Source of the DNA: Lactobacillus delbrueckii | Lineage (GTDB): Bacteria; Bacillota; Bacilli; Lactobacillales; Lactobacillaceae | Reading direction: 5' to 3' | DNA length: 6,901 nucleotides | Assembly (NCBI GenBank): GCA_004556255.1 | Contig: SFHY01000069.1 | Location: forward strand, 1-6,901 | In this document: positions 4,893-6,901 of the stretch, one piece after another | Numbering within the stretch: the first letter of the stretch is position 1 | Layout: each line of letters begins with the position of its first letter | Notes under the pieces: generated by a model | The model's database searches: none | What the model saw: only the letters and a program-made list of their open reading frames with translations | Told to the model about the DNA's origin: nothing | Position numbers and translations under genes: made by a program

Positions 4893-6113
4893 ATGAAAGA
4901 ATACTATTTGGACTATCGTGAGCAAGTGCGGAATATCTTGGATGCTTTGGACGACAGCAGTACATCCTTGCGCCTGGGAGCAGTCGCGATCGAAAATCTC
5001 TTGACCCTGGCCAAAATCGACCTGGATGATGAAGACGAAGAAACTGAAACAGGCGATGAGGAGGATGAAGGCGAAGACGATTCTGATGATTCAGATGCCA
5101 TTGAAGAGGCAGATAGCGGCGGTGATTTAGCAGAAGCGGAAGCCAAGAAGCAACAAGTCAAGATCATCCGCCATGAAGAGCCAAGAGCCAGCATCCCTTA
5201 TCAGATCTCGGCTGGCAACCAGCTCTGCCGCTTTTCCCGGGCCTTGAAGGGCGGGAGTTTTTACACCGAACAAGGAGATTTAGTTGGCGAGATTAATGAG
5301 CTGACACTCAAAAATCTGAACGTGGAAAATGGCGATTTAGTCGAGCTGGACCCGAGCAGTCAGCCGCCCCGGGTGATCCGGATAGTGGAAGCCGGCAACC
5401 TGCCATCTAATATCGCGACTATGTCATATGGGGTGGTAGAAAGGGATGCTGCCGGCGATTTGTATGTCAGCCGCAGCGCCATGGGCGAGAAATTGAGCGA
5501 GTGCGCGGACATTGACCGCTATGAGGTGCCGGCGATCATTGATGCTGGGCAAACCGAGACAGGTTTTGTTCATGAAGGAGACATCGTTGATTTAGCTTGG
5601 TATAAGAACAGCCCCAGCAATATGATCGTCCGCTGGGTCAGCCAGACTAAGGGAAATGCTGTTCCAAAGAAGGAAAAGCCGGCTGAAAAGAAGGTAAAAA
5701 GTGAAAAGGAAGACAAGGGCAAAGAGGAGAGCGTAACGACCTTGAATTTCGACCTGCATGGCCGCAGCGTGGCGGTGGTCATCGGCAATGAACTCCGCAG
5801 CCAGGAGATTCAGAAGATGGTGGGTGAACACCACGGCCGCTGCAAGGTGATTGACGCCTTCAAGTTTTCCGACACGGAGTCTTTTTACAAGCACGCGCTG
5901 AAGCGGGCTGACGTGACAGTCATGGTGCAGAATTTGAACAAGCACTCGACCAGCAAGGCCCTGCGCAAGTATGCCAAGCGGCTGGCCATCGCGGATTCGG
6001 CGGGCCTGTCGTCGATTGAGCGGGCGATTTACCGGGCCATGCATGGCCTGCCGGCTTATGAAACTTCCACCCAGCCGATCGCGTATCCGGTCAAGGAGCT
6101 GGTACTTAGTTAA
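4893..6113 (+). CDS. DUF2325-domain protein with acidic and basic low-complexity segments
   Basis: Function unknown. From the chosen ATG it has 406 residues (412 from the ATG at 4875). A helical N-terminus of about 40 residues leads into an acidic tract (about 44-84, nearly all Asp, Glu, Ser, Gly). A mixed beta-rich region (about 95-252) contains two similar strands, VENGDLVELD and VHEGDIVDLA. A Lys/Glu linker (about 254-280) precedes a C-terminal domain (about 291-384) that resembles DUF2325: VAVVIGNE, then VIDAF, LKRADVTVMVQNLNKHSTSK and YAKRLAIADSAGLSS. The family usually has a Cys in the last helix (VKxxCK); here that position is Ala (KYAKR). No signal peptide or membrane span, so cytoplasmic. 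The two GD(L/I)V modules hint at small beta-barrels that could bind nucleic acid, which is inference only. It is followed after 23 bases by the Sel1-repeat gene on the same transcript. Confidence 0.82.
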   Translation: MKEYYLDYREQVRNILDALDDSSTSLRLGAVAIENLLTLAKIDLDDEDEETETGDEEDEGEDDSDDSDAIEEADSGGDLAEAEAKKQQVKIIRHEEPRASIPYQISAGNQLCRFSRALKGGSFYTEQGDLVGEINELTLKNLNVENGDLVELDPSSQPPRVIRIVEAGNLPSNIATMSYGVVERDAAGDLYVSRSAMGEKLSECADIDRYEVPAIIDAGQTETGFVHEGDIVDLAWYKNSPSNMIVRWVSQTKGNAVPKKEKPAEKKVKSEKEDKGKEESVTTLNFDLHGRSVAVVIGNELRSQEIQKMVGEHHGRCKVIDAFKFSDTESFYKHALKRADVTVMVQNLNKHSTSKALRKYAKRLAIADSAGLSSIERAIYRAMHGLPAYETSTQPIAYPVKELVLS

Positions 6114-6136
6114 TTTTAGAAAGGTTGGCGGTAAAG

Positions 6137-6715
6137 ATGGCATTTTCGGAGAAAGATAAATTCGTTGAGATGGATAAAATCGGCGCGACCTGGCTGGACC
6201 GGGGGGCGGAAGCCTACCGGCAGGGGGACTATGAACTGGCCCTGCAGTGCTATAAAAAGGCAGCTGACTACGGCAATTCCCAAGCCATGTGCAATTTGGG
6301 CTACATCTATGCCTTTGGCCGGGTTGGTGAAGCCGACCAGGAGCAGGCTTTTTACTACTTTACTCAAGCATCTTTGGCCGGCAACCCGAATGCCTTCTAT
6401 AAGCTGGGGGATGCTTTCCGTTTTGGCAATTTTGTAAAGAGAAATGACCAGATTGCCTTTCAATATTACAGCATGGCGGAAAGCGTCCTGCAGGAAGGCG
6501 ATGAAGACCTGATTGCTGAGATCGACTACCGCCTGGCCCTTTGCTACGCCAGAGGCTGGGGGACGAGCCAGCGCTGGGACCTGGCCTTGAAGTATATCAA
6601 TGAGGCTCAGCTTTATGCTTACCGGAACAAGCAGCATGGCGAGTACAACTGGCAAAAGACCAGCCAGCGGATCAATAAGCTGCATGATGAGATAGTAAGC
6701 GAAATGTTTTCATAA
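6137..6715 (+). CDS. Sel1/TPR-repeat protein
   Basis: A 192-residue soluble helical-repeat protein; such Sel1-like repeats usually mediate protein-protein contacts. Four units can be traced: about 17-47 (AEAYRQGDYELALQCYKKAA, TPR-like), 48-83 (AMCNLGYIYAFG, then QAFYYFTQASLAGN), 84-116 (AFYKLGDAFRFG, then IAFQYYSMAES) and 127-160 (DYRLALCYARGWG, then DLALKYINEAQ). The C-terminal 30 residues are charged and helical. Start: the ATG at 6137 has AGAAAGG at 6118-6124 (12-base spacing) and GGCGG nearer; a TTG at 6125 in frame has its purine tract directly abutting and is less likely. There is no signal peptide or membrane segment. It lies 23 bases behind the DUF2325 gene and shares its terminator, so the two proteins probably act together, but the process is not identified. 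Confidence 0.87.
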   Translation: MAFSEKDKFVEMDKIGATWLDRGAEAYRQGDYELALQCYKKAADYGNSQAMCNLGYIYAFGRVGEADQEQAFYYFTQASLAGNPNAFYKLGDAFRFGNFVKRNDQIAFQYYSMAESVLQEGDEDLIAEIDYRLALCYARGWGTSQRWDLALKYINEAQLYAYRNKQHGEYNWQKTSQRINKLHDEIVSEMFS

Positions 6716-6721
6716 GGTAAT

Positions 6722-6759
6722 AGCAGCTGCCTGGGGAGAACCGGGCAGCTGCTTTTTTT
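6722..6759 (+). terminator. Strong intrinsic terminator of the DUF2325/Sel1 unit
   Basis: AGCAGCTGCCTGG (6722-6734) pairs with CCGGGCAGCTGCT (6741-6753) as a 13-bp stem with one T-G wobble, loop GGAGAA, followed by seven T. It begins seven bases past the stop codon of the Sel1-repeat gene. Confidence 0.95.
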
Positions 6760-6770
6760 CTGATTTATCC

Positions 6771-6784
6771 AAAATAGCTATTTT
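6771..6784. promoter_or_regulatory. 14-bp perfect palindrome abutting a -35 box, candidate operator
   Basis: AAAATAGCTATTTT is a perfect inverted repeat ending two bases before the -35 hexamer of the promoter at 6787-6815. The position suits a repressor or activator site for the gene beyond the right edge. No known consensus is recognised. Confidence 0.45.
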
Positions 6785-6786
6785 CT

Positions 6787-6815
6787 TTGGCCCTGCAATC
6801 AGCTTGGTTTATAAT
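6787..6815 (+). promoter_or_regulatory. Sigma-A-type promoter for the gene at the right edge
   Basis: TTGGCC (6787-6792, 4/6 to TTGACA), a 17-base spacer and a perfect TATAAT (6810-6815). The expected start is about 6822. It follows a strong terminator, so it opens a new transcription unit. Confidence 0.75.
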
Positions 6816-6883
6816 GATAGATGTACAGGTAATAATAACTTAAAAGCTATAGATTTGGATAGATGTAAAAATGATAGATAGAT
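6816..6883 (+). repeat. Cluster of GATAGAT repeats in the leader
   Basis: GATAGATGTA occurs at 6816-6825 and 6858-6867, AATGATAGAT at 6813-6822 and 6870-6879, and the last copy runs on as GATAGATAGATT; a related CTATAGAT is at 6847-6854. All lie downstream of the promoter. The remaining leader is AT-rich and shows no clear hairpin. Confidence 0.45.
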
Positions 6884-6901
6884 TATGGGTGTTTAACCAG
6901 C
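6871..6901 (+). CDS. Possible start of a gene running off the right edge
   Basis: An ATG at 6871 opens a frame, MIDRLWVFNQ, that stays open to the last base. It lies about 50 bases after the predicted transcription start. The ribosome binding site is poor (GGAT ten bases upstream), and ten codons are too few to identify a family. The true start may lie outside the window. Confidence 0.25.
   Translation, partial: MIDRLWVFNQ

Noticed and set aside
6125..6136. TTG at 6125 as start of the Sel1-repeat gene
   Set aside because: The purine-rich tract directly abuts it, leaving no spacing; the ATG at 6137 is better placed.
5592..6143. Antisense open frame of 183 codons opposite the DUF2325 gene
   Set aside because: Shadow of a GC-rich-third-position gene; no start signal or domain, and it crosses two genes.
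6116..6685. Long antisense open frame (189 codons) opposite the Sel1-repeat gene
   Set aside because: It mirrors the codon pattern of the real gene, has no ribosome binding site and its protein shows no recognisable domain, whereas the + strand has clear repeats.

Overview
The window looks like chromosomal DNA of a low-GC Gram-positive lactic acid bacterium, most likely Lactobacillus delbrueckii or a close relative. This rests on the XerS-type recombinase (as in streptococci and lactobacilli), AGGAGG-type ribosome binding sites, unusually GC-rich third codon positions for a lactobacillus, and PyrB/PyrC sequences of Firmicutes type. Species is inferred from general resemblance, not from a search.

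Layout. Positions 1-2237 (+) hold the end of a pyrimidine operon: pyrB (aspartate carbamoyltransferase) and pyrC (dihydroorotase), overlapping by one base. They catalyse steps 2 and 3 of UMP synthesis. A bidirectional hairpin terminator (2282-2323) separates them from the convergent xerS gene (2297-3373, -) and folds partly from the last xerS codons. Behind xerS, towards its promoter, lies a coding-like micro-ORF (3382-3472, -) that is one base out of frame with its apparent ATG. A 231-bp divergent intergenic region (3374-3604) carries the xerS promoter, an imperfect dyad and the start signals of the glycerate kinase gene (3605-4753, +).

After a weak terminator, positions 4893-6715 (+) hold a two-gene unit of unknown function. 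The first gene encodes a charge-segregated protein with a C-terminal DUF2325-like domain; the second encodes a Sel1/TPR-repeat protein. The unit has an extended -10 promoter, a candidate cre site near the transcription start and a strong terminator (6722-6759). The last 140 bases hold a 14-bp perfect palindrome next to a well-formed promoter and a cluster of GATAGAT repeats, leading into a gene that lies mostly outside the window.

Most of the window is ordinary housekeeping DNA. The points most worth a second look are: glutamine instead of histidine/tryptophan at a catalytic position of XerS; the frameshifted, possibly leaderless micro-ORF upstream of xerS; the DUF2325/Sel1 gene pair; the palindrome-plus-promoter at the right end; and a 13-bp exact repeat in both intergenic regions flanking glycerate kinase. 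No CRISPR array, tRNA, rRNA, transposase or phage gene was seen.
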